From contig PWWP01000096.1 in assembly GCA_003562075.1 (NCBI GenBank), forward strand, positions 1-54,490: 54,490 nt of DNA, in the 5' to 3' direction. The notes under the pieces are model-generated. The model made no database searches, had not been told where the DNA came from, and saw only the letters and a program-made list of their open reading frames with translations. Source of the DNA: Gemmatimonadota bacterium. GTDB lineage: Bacteria; Gemmatimonadota; Gemmatimonadetes; Longimicrobiales; Gaopeijiaceae. Numbering within the stretch: position 1 is the first letter of the stretch; the number at the start of each line of letters is the position of its first letter. A program made the position numbers and the translations under genes. Below are positions 35,801 to 44,366 of this stretch, piece after piece.

Positions 35801-35818
35801 CTGAGGCGCTTTAAACGT
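35794..35818 (+). promoter_or_regulatory. Candidate ECF-sigma promoter for the anti-sigma gene
   Basis: GGAACC (35794-35799), 16 bases, then CGT (35816-35818) resembles the GGAAC/CGT elements read by RpoE-like sigma factors. It lies 67 bases before the anti-sigma start, so the neighbouring sigma factor could control this gene. The spacing is in the accepted range; the match is short. Confidence 0.4.
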
Positions 35819-35885
35819 AGAACCACGCATCCGGCAGGGGCTGACGCCCCGAACCGGCTTCACTTTGAAGAGGGCAACGGATCTC

Positions 35886-36449
35886 ATGAAGTGCGCCGAC
35901 TTCCTGGCACAGTACTCTCGACTGCGGGATGAGGACCTCCCGTCGGAAGACAGGAGTGCCTTGGAGGCCCACTTGGCGGGTTGCCCTTCCTGCACCCGGT
36001 ACGATCGGGTGGTGCAGCGCGGCGTGGATCTCCTGAGGGATGGGCCCAGACCGAAGGTGAAGGAAGACTTCGAGGCCCGGATCCGTCACTCCATCTACTC
36101 GCTGGAGGAGGCTGAACGGGTCCGGCGGTTCCGTCCCCATGGGCCCAGCGGCGGTGGTGCCATGGCCGTCATGGCGGCGGCAGCTCTCCTGGTGGCCATT
36201 ATCTGGACACCCAGTCTGCTGGACTCGACCCCTACGGTCGAACTACCGCCCATCGTCATCGACCAGCCGGCGACCTGGGGAGATGACGTTCCCTTCGTCG
36301 CTTCCGGCCTGGGTATGGAAGCTGAGCCATCTTCTTCCCTGGTGTACGAGTCCGATCTCTGGACCGGATCCAACGCCCTTCTCTTCGAGCACTCCGCTCT
36401 CTACCATAGGTATCGGGACCCGAGATTGGTTCGGGCTGGCATTCAGTAG
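35886..36449 (+). CDS. Zinc-finger anti-sigma factor, membrane anchored
   Basis: A 187-residue protein. The N-terminal zinc-binding anti-sigma domain has Cys3 (MKCADF), His29, Cys33 and Cys36 (HLAGCPSC), the ZAS signature. One transmembrane helix follows at about residues 90-112 (AMAVMAAAALLVAIIW), then a periplasmic tail of about 70 residues without recognisable domain. It should hold an ECF sigma factor, probably the one encoded 325 bases upstream, at the membrane. The ATG at 35886 gives the standard family N-terminus; a TTG at 35865 would add 7 residues. The separation by a terminator implies that it is made from its own promoter. Confidence 0.88.
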   Translation: MKCADFLAQYSRLRDEDLPSEDRSALEAHLAGCPSCTRYDRVVQRGVDLLRDGPRPKVKEDFEARIRHSIYSLEEAERVRRFRPHGPSGGGAMAVMAAAALLVAIIWTPSLLDSTPTVELPPIVIDQPATWGDDVPFVASGLGMEAEPSSSLVYESDLWTGSNALLFEHSALYHRYRDPRLVRAGIQ

Positions 36450-36512
36450 GAAGCCCGCCGCGACGTTCGACGACCCGGAGCCCCTGTTCTTGACCTCATC
36501 CCCGAGCCGGCC

Positions 36513-37529
36513 GTGATCCCCTCTGTCCTCCAGAAGGCGTTGGGTTCGGATTTGGGTGGGGCCTTCTATCTTCACGGGGAGGACGAGTTCCGGAAGTCTG
36601 AAGCCGCCCGGGCCCTGGTGGACGCTCACCTGGATTCGGCTACCCAGGACTTCAACCTGGATCGATTGCGGGGATCGGAGGTGGATGCCGAAATGCTGGC
36701 GGCTCGCCTCGGTACGCCTCCCATGATGGCTGAGTGGCGAGTGGTGCTGCTTACGGAAACCCAGGCATTGGCCGGCTCGAAGCGGATCCGTGAAATGTTG
36801 GTGGAAGCGGTCCAGAATCCGCCTCCCGGCTTGGCCCTTATCATGGTATGCACCGTTCCCCCTCGCTCCTCGGCCCGTTTTTACCGGGACCTGGCTCGGG
36901 CCGCCCGATCTGTGGAGTTCAAGCCTGTCGGGAACGACGACCTGCCCGGGTGGCTCATGGAATGGGCCAGGGAGAGACACGACCGGGAGTTGGAACCTGA
37001 AGCTGCCCGAGCCCTGGCAGGAGCTATCGGGGCGGACCTCTCCGTTCTGGCACAGGAGATGGCCAAGCTGGATGCCCTGGCTCCTGATGATGAGTCCATC
37101 ACGCGGACCCATGTGGAGGAGGCCGGGACTCGCATCCCCAGGCAGGATCGGTGGGGATGGTTCGACCTGGTGGGCGAGCGCCGGTTCGAGGCAGCGCTGG
37201 GCGGCCTCCCCATTCTCCTTGAACATGGAGAGAATGGTGTTGGTCTCACCATCGGATTGGCCACACAACTCCTTCGGATCGGTGTTGCAGTAGACGGTGG
37301 GCAGCGGGCCCTGGAGGCCACCCTTCCAGGACGCCAACGATGGCTTGCCAGGGGAGCCGCCCAGCAAGCCCGACGTTGGACGGTCCCACAGGTAGAGTCG
37401 GCACTGGAGGGACTCTTGATGGTGGATCGGCTATTGAAGTCCAGCCCCCTTCCAGACCGTCATCACCTGGAGGGGTGGCTCCTGCAGCAGATGGCCGGAG
37501 CCGCTCCAGCGGCCCGGACCGGTTCCTGA
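36513..37529 (+). CDS. holA: DNA polymerase III delta subunit
   Basis: A 338-residue clamp-loader subunit. It opens the beta sliding clamp within the DnaX complex. The family pattern is clear: FYLHGEDEFRKSEAARALVD at the N-terminus, LGTPPMMAEWRVVLLTE, the VEFKPVGNDDLPGWLMEWAR linker, a three-helix collar domain with a DLSVLAQEMAKLDALAP helix and C-terminal AQQARRWTVPQVESALEGLL. GTG start (GTG 36513-36515). The SPOR gene follows 20 bases downstream and may be cotranscribed. Confidence 0.93.
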   Translation: MIPSVLQKALGSDLGGAFYLHGEDEFRKSEAARALVDAHLDSATQDFNLDRLRGSEVDAEMLAARLGTPPMMAEWRVVLLTETQALAGSKRIREMLVEAVQNPPPGLALIMVCTVPPRSSARFYRDLARAARSVEFKPVGNDDLPGWLMEWARERHDRELEPEAARALAGAIGADLSVLAQEMAKLDALAPDDESITRTHVEEAGTRIPRQDRWGWFDLVGERRFEAALGGLPILLEHGENGVGLTIGLATQLLRIGVAVDGGQRALEATLPGRQRWLARGAAQQARRWTVPQVESALEGLLMVDRLLKSSPLPDRHHLEGWLLQQMAGAAPAARTGS

Positions 37530-37549
37530 TTCCTTTCCGGAGCGTACGA

Positions 37550-38677
37550 ATGGGCTCCAACTCAGCTTCTTCCGTCGCCGGACCGGGGGGATCCCCCGGA
37601 CCGGCCTCACCTCCCCTGGCCCAGGTGCCCTGGATTCCCTTCTTGCTGAAAGGAGCGCTCCTCCTCCTGATGACCCTCCTGGCTCCCAGTATCCCAGGGT
37701 CTGGACAGGGGGTGGCGGCCCAGGAGGAACTGGATCGGGTGGACCGCCTGGTGGAGGAGTCCCGCTACGGAGAGGCCCGGTCGGTTCTGGAGCGGTGGTG
37801 GGAGTCCCACGATGGCCAACCGCCTCGCGCTGATCTGGCCCGTGGGTTGTGGTACAGAGCCATCCTCACGATCGATCCGACCTTGGCGGAGATGGATTAC
37901 CGCAGGATCGTGGTGGAGTATCCGGGAGGGGAGAAGGCCGACGAGGCCCTCCTCCGGCTGGCCAAAGGGGCCGAGCTTGTGGGTGATCGGTCGGCTGCAC
38001 GCCGCTACCTGGAGATCCTGGTCCAGGATTATCCTGGAAGCCCACACCGGGTGGAAGGCCGAGCCCTTCAGGAGCGGATGGCTTCGCTCCCAGGGGAGGA
38101 AGCGCCGGCCCCTCCTCCCGGGACTGGACAGGAGGCCCTTCCGAATCCTGCTCTGGAGCGGCCGGCGGAGGAGAGGGAACCTGCAGAGCCCGCAGGGGAG
38201 ACGGAACGGGATGAAGGGGCTGAACAGGTGCCTGTGCCGGAGCCGGGAGCAGCTCCGGCTCCTGAAGCCGAACCGACCCCTGAACCTGAACCGGAGGAGG
38301 CTCAGGCGCCTCAGGTGGACCAGACCCCCGAAGCTGAACCGGAAGAGGCTCCCACACCGGATCCTGAGCCCCAGACCGAAGTGTTGCCCGAGGCGATCCC
38401 TCAGGCCCAGGAGGTCCAGGCTCAGCCGGAGCAGCCCTATGCCGTGCAGCTTGGAGCTTTCTCTTCCATGGACGGGGCGCGGCGGATGGCTCAGGACGCC
38501 CGGGACAACGGAATTCAGGTCCGCATCGTCACGGTGGAGGGAAGCGAACTCTTTCGGGTCCGGAGTGGACACTTTCCCAGCCGAAGCCATGCCGAGGATG
38601 CTGCCGCTGAGATCCAGGACCGAGGCCTGGAGACGGTCATCTCCACCGATGGGGACCGGGAACGCCCTGTGGACTAG
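37550..38677 (+). CDS. TPR-like and SPOR-domain envelope protein
   Basis: A 375-residue protein. It has an N-terminal hydrophobic segment (about residues 27-52, PFLLKGALLLLMTLLAPSIP) that could be a signal or anchor, then TPR-like helices (about 60-165) typical of YbgF-like proteins. A long Pro/Glu-rich linker (about 190-295, with PEPEPEE and PTPEPEPE-type repeats) follows, and a C-terminal SPOR domain (YAVQLGAFSSMDGARRMA to the end). SPOR domains bind denuded peptidoglycan at division sites. The linker could reach across the periplasm. GGAG lies 7 bases before the ATG at 37550; the reading from 37340 overlaps holA. Confidence 0.85.
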   Translation: MGSNSASSVAGPGGSPGPASPPLAQVPWIPFLLKGALLLLMTLLAPSIPGSGQGVAAQEELDRVDRLVEESRYGEARSVLERWWESHDGQPPRADLARGLWYRAILTIDPTLAEMDYRRIVVEYPGGEKADEALLRLAKGAELVGDRSAARRYLEILVQDYPGSPHRVEGRALQERMASLPGEEAPAPPPGTGQEALPNPALERPAEEREPAEPAGETERDEGAEQVPVPEPGAAPAPEAEPTPEPEPEEAQAPQVDQTPEAEPEEAPTPDPEPQTEVLPEAIPQAQEVQAQPEQPYAVQLGAFSSMDGARRMAQDARDNGIQVRIVTVEGSELFRVRSGHFPSRSHAEDAAAEIQDRGLETVISTDGDRERPVD

Positions 38678-38781
38678 AAGTCTGATCGGAAGGTGGGGCG
38701 AGCCGCGTTGCGAACGCCACGGAGTCCCCCAGTCGGCGGCGCCCTGTCCTTCTCCAACGGCCTTCCAGCCTTCGCTGGGAC

Positions 38782-38810
38782 TTCCCAACACGGGGACCTC
38801 AGCCTACAAT
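38782..38810 (+). promoter_or_regulatory. Candidate sigma-70 promoter for copA
   Basis: TTCCCA (38782-38787), 17 bases, TACAAT (38805-38810). The -10 is 5 of 6 and the -35 is 4 of 6 matches. It is 70 bases before copA. I did not find a clear CueR- or CsoR-like palindrome in the spacer. Confidence 0.45.
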
Positions 38811-38880
38811 AGGGGTGGGGGGTATATGACGCGACCCTCCTCCTCCGCTCATCGACCGATCCTTTGCCCGGGAAAACACA

Positions 38881-41211
38881 ATGTCCGGCCCCCGCACCAC
38901 CTCAGAAGCTGATCCCGCCCAGGACCCCGATTCCCCAGACACCTCCGCTCGGGAGGAGCTCACCCTCCCGGTGGAGGGGATGCACTGTGGCGCATGTGTG
39001 TCAGCGGTGGAGCGGGTCATCTGCCGGGTGGAGGGTGTGGAGGATGCATCGGTGAGCTTGGCCACGGGGGAAGCCCGGGTCCGGTTCGATCCGACCCGAG
39101 CCGCTCCCGAGCGCTTCGTCGAGGCCGTGGAGAAGGCCGGGTACGGGGCTCGCCTCCCTGACCCAGGGAAAGCAGGGGAGGCTCAGGATCGGGACGAGGC
39201 CCGGGCCAGAGAGAGAGAAGCAGAGACGAAGGAGCTTTTCCGGAAGTTCTGGGTGGGTGCCGTCCTCTCCATCCCCATCCTCTTTCTGGGACACCACGAA
39301 TGGGTCCCCTTCCTCCAGGACCTGGACCACAATGCGGTTCGATCCCTCTGGATCCTGAGTGGCGTGTTGACCGTTCCCATCATGGTCTGGGTGGGAGGCG
39401 GGTTCTTCACCGGTGCCTGGAAGGCACTTCGCCACGGCCGGTCGAACATGGATACCCTGGTGGCGCTTGGAACTGGATCGGCCTTCGTCTATTCGGTGCT
39501 GGCCGTTTCCATTCCCCAGGTCTTCCCCGAGGGGACGGCCCACCCATTCTTCGAGGCTGCCGCCGTCATCATCACTCTGGTTGTCCTGGGTCAGGCGCTG
39601 GAGGCTCGGGCCCGAGGTTCCACCTCCCAGGCCCTCCGGGCCCTCATGGATCTCCGCCCACCGGTGGCCCGGGTGATCCGGGACGGCGGTTCGGAGGAGA
39701 TCCCTGCTGAGGAGGTACAGCCCGGAGACCTCCTCCTGGTTCGACCTGGCGAGCGGATTCCCGTGGATGGTCAGGTGGTGGAAGGCCGGAGCGCGGTGGA
39801 CGAAGCCATGGTCACGGGAGAGAGCATTCCGGTGGAGAAGGGCCCTGGAGATCCGGTCGTGGGAGGGACAGTGAACCGTTCGGGGGCCTTCCAGATGGAA
39901 GCCACCCGGGTGGGTTCAGAGACGGTCCTGGCCCGTATCGTCCAGCTCGTTCGGGAAGCTCAGGGCTCGAAGCCGCCCATTCAGCGACTGGTCGATCGAG
40001 TAGCCGGTGTCTTCGTTCCCGTGGCTGTCTCCATTGCCGCCCTGGCCTTCGCGACCTGGCTCTGGATCGGACCTGATCCGGCCCTCAACTACGCCATGGT
40101 GGTGGCCATCTCCGTCCTCGTCATCGCCTGTCCATGTGCCCTCGGATTGGCGACGCCGATCTCAGTGATGATCGCCGTGGGGAAGGCGGCCGAGAACGGA
40201 ATCCTCATCCGAAACGGTGAGGCGCTCCAGAAGGCCCGCTCCCTGGACACGGTGATCCTGGACAAGACCGGTACCATCACGCGGGGCGAGCCTCGCCTTA
40301 CCGATATCCTGGATGCAGAAGGGAATCGGGCGGAGGACCTCCTCCGACTGGCTGCTGCGGCCGAGGTGGGCTCGGAGCACCCGTTGGGAGAGGCTGTGGT
40401 CCAGGCTGCCCAGGAGCAGGGGATGGATCTGCCCGCAGTTTCCCACTTCGAGTCCAGGGGCGGGAAAGGGGTGGCCGCAGAGGTGGAGGGCCGAAGTGTC
40501 CTCATCGGCACGCCCACGCTCCTGGAGGAGGAGGGGGTGGATCCGGCCCCCCTCTCGGGGCTATGGGAGCATCTGGCCGGCCAGGGCAAGACGCCGGCCA
40601 TGGTCGCGGTGGACGGCAGGCCTTGTGGGGTGTTGGCGTTGGCGGATCAGGCCAAGGAAGACTCGGCTCAGGCCGTCCGACGGCTTCAGCAACTGGGCTT
40701 GAGGGTCGTCATGCTCACAGGGGACAATGAGTTGACGGCCCGGGCTGTAGCTGAGCAGGTCGGGATCCGTGAGGTCCAGGCCGGCATCCTGCCGGAGGGA
40801 AAGGAGGAACTGGTGGCACAGCTTCAGGAGGCCGGGGGGCTGGTGGCCATGGTGGGCGATGGGATCAACGATGCTCCGGCCCTGGCCCGGGCCCATGTGG
40901 GGATTGCCATCGGAGGGGGCACCGATGTGGCCATGGAGACGGCCGATGTGACCCTCATGGGGGGCTCCCTCCACGGGGTCGCCGATGCTATCGAACTCTC
41001 CCGGGCGTCGGTCCGAAACATGAAGCAGAACCTCTTTGGGGCCTTCGTCTACAATACGGCAGCCATCCCTGTCGCTGCCGGGGTTCTCTACCCTGCCTTC
41101 GGTCTCCTCCTGAACCCCATGATCGCCGGAGCCGCCATGGCGTTCAGCTCGGTGACGGTGGTGACCAACGCCAATCGCCTTCGCCGTTGGCGGCCGCCGC
41201 CTCGCTCCTGA
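38881..41211 (+). CDS. copA: Copper-exporting P-type ATPase
   Basis: A 776-residue P1B-1 ATPase that pumps Cu+ out of the cytoplasm. One N-terminal heavy-metal domain has GMHCGACV (Cys36, Cys39). The membrane copper site is [11 protein letters not shown] (about 416-426), with YN in the next helix (VYNTAAIP) and [16 protein letters not shown] in the last, the three copper-site motifs of this subgroup. The catalytic Asp is in [11 protein letters not shown] (about 461), the nucleotide-binding SEHPLGEAV loop follows, and [10 protein letters not shown] is the hinge. Length is typical for one HMA domain. It is monocistronic, with a CLS-type gene convergent. Confidence 0.96.
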   Translation: MSGPRTTSEADPAQDPDSPDTSAREELTLPVEGMHCGACVSAVERVICRVEGVEDASVSLATGEARVRFDPTRAAPERFVEAVEKAGYGARLPDPGKAGEAQDRDEARAREREAETKELFRKFWVGAVLSIPILFLGHHEWVPFLQDLDHNAVRSLWILSGVLTVPIMVWVGGGFFTGAWKALRHGRSNMDTLVALGTGSAFVYSVLAVSIPQVFPEGTAHPFFEAAAVIITLVVLGQALEARARGSTSQALRALMDLRPPVARVIRDGGSEEIPAEEVQPGDLLLVRPGERIPVDGQVVEGRSAVDEAMVTGESIPVEKGPGDPVVGGTVNRSGAFQMEATRVGSETVLARIVQLVREAQGSKPPIQRLVDRVAGVFVPVAVSIAALAFATWLWIGPDPALNYAMVVAISVLVIACPCALGLATPISVMIAVGKAAENGILIRNGEALQKARSLDTVILDKTGTITRGEPRLTDILDAEGNRAEDLLRLAAAAEVGSEHPLGEAVVQAAQEQGMDLPAVSHFESRGGKGVAAEVEGRSVLIGTPTLLEEEGVDPAPLSGLWEHLAGQGKTPAMVAVDGRPCGVLALADQAKEDSAQAVRRLQQLGLRVVMLTGDNELTARAVAEQVGIREVQAGILPEGKEELVAQLQEAGGLVAMVGDGINDAPALARAHVGIAIGGGTDVAMETADVTLMGGSLHGVADAIELSRASVRNMKQNLFGAFVYNTAAIPVAAGVLYPAFGLLLNPMIAGAAMAFSSVTVVTNANRLRRWRPPPRS

Positions 41212-41278
41212 GGCTGCCCCTTCACCCTCAGGTCGACCCAGCCGCTCCTGTCAGCCTCCACCGTAGGGAGACCTGGCC

Positions 41279-42706
41279 TCAGAGAATGGGTGCCAGGAGG
41301 TGGGCTGCCCGGGCCGCCGCCTTCTGGAGGAAGGGGCGTCTGGACAACTCGTGGGCCGTGAGGACACCGGCTCGTCGGAAGTCGGAGCGAAACATGGCTT
41401 CCACTCGAGCCACGGCGTCAGAGTCCATGAGGAGAGCGGTAATTTCGAAGTTGAGTCGAAACGAACGGTTGTCCAGGTTCACCGTGCCCACTCCGGCAGC
41501 CCGATCATCCACCAGGAAGGCTTTGGTATGAAGGAATCCCTCTTCGTACTGCAGGACCTGGACGCCGGCGTCCAGCAGAGGAGGGAGGACGGCCAGCTTG
41601 GCCAGGTGGACCAGGGGGACGTCGGCGCGGGCCGGAACCAGGATCCGGACATCCACCCCTCGAAGGGCAGCCAGCTTCAGCCCTGCCAGGACTCCCTCAT
41701 CGGGAACGAAATACGGGCTGGCGATCCAGAGGCGTTCTCGGGCTGCGTGGATGGCGTGATGAACCATGAGGCTGGCTGTTTCCAGCGGGTCAGCCGGGCC
41801 TGAAGGAAGGATCAGCACCGCCTCCCCCGGCTCCTGGACAGGGCGGGGCTCCCAGTCCAGCTCAAGAATCTCCTCCGCCGACCAGTGCCAATCCTCCAGG
41901 AAAGAGAGTTGGAGGCCCAGGACGGCCGGGCCTTCCACCTTCATGTGGGTGTCCCGCCAGGGGCCCATCTCAGGATCCAGGCCCAGGTAGGCGTCAGCAG
42001 CGTTCAGGCCGCCGAGCCATCCTTCCCGCCCGTCCACCACCACGATCTTCCGGTGGTTCCGGAAGTTGATCTGGAGCCGAGGCCGGAATCGCTGTCGGAT
42101 CACCGCCCGAGAGGAGAGGAACGCCTGAACGTGAACCCCGGCAGTGCGTAGGCTCCGGACCCAGGACCGGGGGAGTCGATGGCTCCCGATCCGGTCGAAG
42201 AGGAGGTAGACCCGGACGCCCTCCCGGGCTTTCCGGATGAGCGAGTCCCGCAGACGATTGCCTACCCCGTCATCGGCGATGGTGTAGAACTGAACCAGGA
42301 CGTACTCGGTGGCATCTTCGATGCCTTGGAAGATGCTATCGAAAGTGGCTTCGCCATCGATGAGGAGGCGGGTTCGATTTCCAAGCAGGACCGGCATGCG
42401 AGCCAGCCGTTCCACCGCACGGATTCCTCCCCTGGTCTCGGGGATGGCAGCCCGGAACGGTCGACTCCGTTCTTCGATACCGGAAAGGGCGTCTCGCAGG
42501 CGAGAGTCCCCTCCCCGGCGGGCCGAGACGTACCCCTCGAATCGGGAAGGCCCCAGAATCCAGTACGCCGGCACCGCCAGGTAAGGCACGGCCACCAGAG
42601 CCAGGATCCAGGCCATGGTGCCCTGGGGGGTCCGGGTCTTCATGAGAGCGCCCACGGCGGTGGCAACGCCGATGACGTGACTCAGAATGATGATGGCGAG
42701 AAGCAC
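41279..42706 (-). CDS. Cardiolipin synthase-like phospholipase D protein
   Basis: A 475-residue phosphatidyltransferase of the inner membrane. Two N-terminal membrane helices (MLLAIIILSHVIGVATAV and MAWILALVAVPYLAVPAYWIL) are followed by two HKD motifs: HRKIVVVDGREGWLGG (about 217) and HTKAFLVDDRAAGVGTVN (about 392). Each supplies one half of the PLD active site. The family joins two phosphatidylglycerol molecules, or related lipids, into cardiolipin. The N-terminal anchor and length fit ClsA type. Convergent with copA, 68 bases between stops. Confidence 0.93.
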   Translation of the reverse strand: MLLAIIILSHVIGVATAVGALMKTRTPQGTMAWILALVAVPYLAVPAYWILGPSRFEGYVSARRGGDSRLRDALSGIEERSRPFRAAIPETRGGIRAVERLARMPVLLGNRTRLLIDGEATFDSIFQGIEDATEYVLVQFYTIADDGVGNRLRDSLIRKAREGVRVYLLFDRIGSHRLPRSWVRSLRTAGVHVQAFLSSRAVIRQRFRPRLQINFRNHRKIVVVDGREGWLGGLNAADAYLGLDPEMGPWRDTHMKVEGPAVLGLQLSFLEDWHWSAEEILELDWEPRPVQEPGEAVLILPSGPADPLETASLMVHHAIHAARERLWIASPYFVPDEGVLAGLKLAALRGVDVRILVPARADVPLVHLAKLAVLPPLLDAGVQVLQYEEGFLHTKAFLVDDRAAGVGTVNLDNRSFRLNFEITALLMDSDAVARVEAMFRSDFRRAGVLTAHELSRRPFLQKAAARAAHLLAPIL

Positions 42707-42862
42707 CAGTGTCCGCCTTCCAGGAGCGAGGGGGGTGGTCCGGCACGGACGTCCATGCCGGGGCCGGTCCCTGAGGGTATAGGGTGAACCGTCCGGGTTT
42801 GACCTACCCGGGGCCGCAGCCTATCCTCGGACCCGTACCCCATGAATCTACTGGAGGAAACC

Positions 42863-44149
42863 ATGGAGCGGATGTTCGTACCTGTTCTCGCCTTTGCCAT
42901 GTTCCTGGGCGGGTGTGTGGAGGAGCCCTCTGAAATGGAGCCTGGTGAGGCTCCGGCCATGACCGAGATGTCGGATGAGGAGCTGGAGGCCCAGGCCAGG
43001 GAGATCCATGACCGGGTCATCACCATCGACACGCATGTGGACATTCCTTTCAATTTCGCCACTGACGAGGTGGATCCGGGGGTTCGAGGGGATTACCAGA
43101 ACGACCTGCCCAAGATGAGGGAAGGGGGGCTGGACGCTGCCTTCTTCATCGCCTACCACGGACAGGGTGAGCGGACGCCGGAGGCCACCGAGGAGGCCTG
43201 GGAGCGGGTGCTCCAGAAGTACCATGGTGTTCGCCGGATGACGTACGAACTCTATCCGGACCAGATCGAGTTTGCCTACACCGCCGATGATGTGGAGCGA
43301 ATTCACGCCGAAGGCAAGCTGGTGGCCCTGATCGGGATGGAGAATCTCTGGCCCATCGGCGATGACCTGTCCCGGATCGAAGAGATCTACGAGATGGGCG
43401 GTCGGTACATCTCGGTGACCCACAACGGGCACAACCAGTTCGGAGACGCCGCTGTCGAAAGAGCGAACCTGGGGGATGATGGTCCTGAGTGGGGCGGACT
43501 CTCCCCTCTGGGTGAGGAAGCCATCGACGAGATGAACCGGCTGGGGATCATGGTGGACATTTCCCACCTGGGTCGGGAGACCATGATGCAGGCCACCGAG
43601 CGGTCCCGGGCTCCCGTCATCGCATCCCACTCCTCGGTGGATGGGGTCCGGGAGCACCCCCGGAACCTGGACGATGACCAACTCCGGGCGGTCCGGGACA
43701 ACGGGGGAGTGATCCGTCCCACGGCCCTGGGCGCCTTCGTGAAAGAACAGCCGCCTGAGCGGAATGAAGCCATCCAGGCTCTTCGGGAGGAATTTGACAT
43801 CACCTCCGGTGCTGATCTCCGGGCCCTGGAAGGAGCAGAGCGGGAAGCCTTCGACGCCCGTATGGCCGAGATCGACGCCGAGTTCCCGCCTGCCACCCTG
43901 GCTGACTTCATCGACCACATCGACTATGCGGTTGATCTCATCGGCATCGACCATGTGGGGATCTCCTCCGACTTCGACGGTGGGGGAGGGGTGGAGGGTT
44001 GGATGGACTCCTCCGAGACGCTGAACGTGACGAAGGAATTGGTTCGCCGGGGCTACACCGAAGAGGAGATCCGGAAGCTGTGGGGAGGAAATCTCCTTCG
44101 GGTCATGCGGGAGGTTGAGCGGGTGGCTGCCGAGATGCAGGGCGGCTGA
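42863..44149 (+). CDS. Membrane dipeptidase (M19), secreted lipoprotein
   Basis: A 428-residue zinc dipeptidase. It carries a lipoprotein signal ending FLGGCVEE (lipobox GGC) and an acidic linker. The zinc site motifs are DTHVDIPF (HxD), a Glu in GMENLWPIGDD, VTHNGHNQFGDAA, and DISHLGRETMMQ with APVIASHSSVDG, and IGIDHVGISSDFDGGG near the C-terminus. M19 enzymes cleave dipeptides, including those with a D-amino acid at the C-terminal side. The ATG at 42863 is preceded by GGAGG with 5 bases spacing; the upstream in-frame ATG at 42842 is not well placed. It is convergent with the SusD gene and may act on peptides handled by the SusCD system. Confidence 0.94.
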   Translation: MERMFVPVLAFAMFLGGCVEEPSEMEPGEAPAMTEMSDEELEAQAREIHDRVITIDTHVDIPFNFATDEVDPGVRGDYQNDLPKMREGGLDAAFFIAYHGQGERTPEATEEAWERVLQKYHGVRRMTYELYPDQIEFAYTADDVERIHAEGKLVALIGMENLWPIGDDLSRIEEIYEMGGRYISVTHNGHNQFGDAAVERANLGDDGPEWGGLSPLGEEAIDEMNRLGIMVDISHLGRETMMQATERSRAPVIASHSSVDGVREHPRNLDDDQLRAVRDNGGVIRPTALGAFVKEQPPERNEAIQALREEFDITSGADLRALEGAEREAFDARMAEIDAEFPPATLADFIDHIDYAVDLIGIDHVGISSDFDGGGGVEGWMDSSETLNVTKELVRRGYTEEEIRKLWGGNLLRVMREVERVAAEMQGG

Positions 44150-44304
44150 CCCAGTCGACCGATCCTTCTTCGGACGAGAGGAGCGCCCAGGGGACCAGCT
44201 CCTCAGGGAGCCACCTCAAGGGCCACCCCGCCCCATCTGGGATTGGGGTGGACCTCTTTCCTCGAGTTGCGCCGTGAGCCGAGGACGGTGACCTGAGAAG
44301 CGAA

Positions 44305-44339
44305 GGGGGCCGGACGCTTCCGAAAGCGCCCGACCCCCC
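44305..44339 (-). terminator. Hairpin downstream of the SusD gene
   Basis: A GC-rich imperfect inverted repeat (GGGGGTCGGGCGCTT with a matching partner, on the minus strand) between the convergent M19 and SusD genes. It has no T tract on either side, so it is only a possible factor-independent stop or a transcript-stabilising hairpin. Confidence 0.35.
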
Positions 44340-44366
44340 ATCCCAGCTCGATTTCCGGATTGAGCG

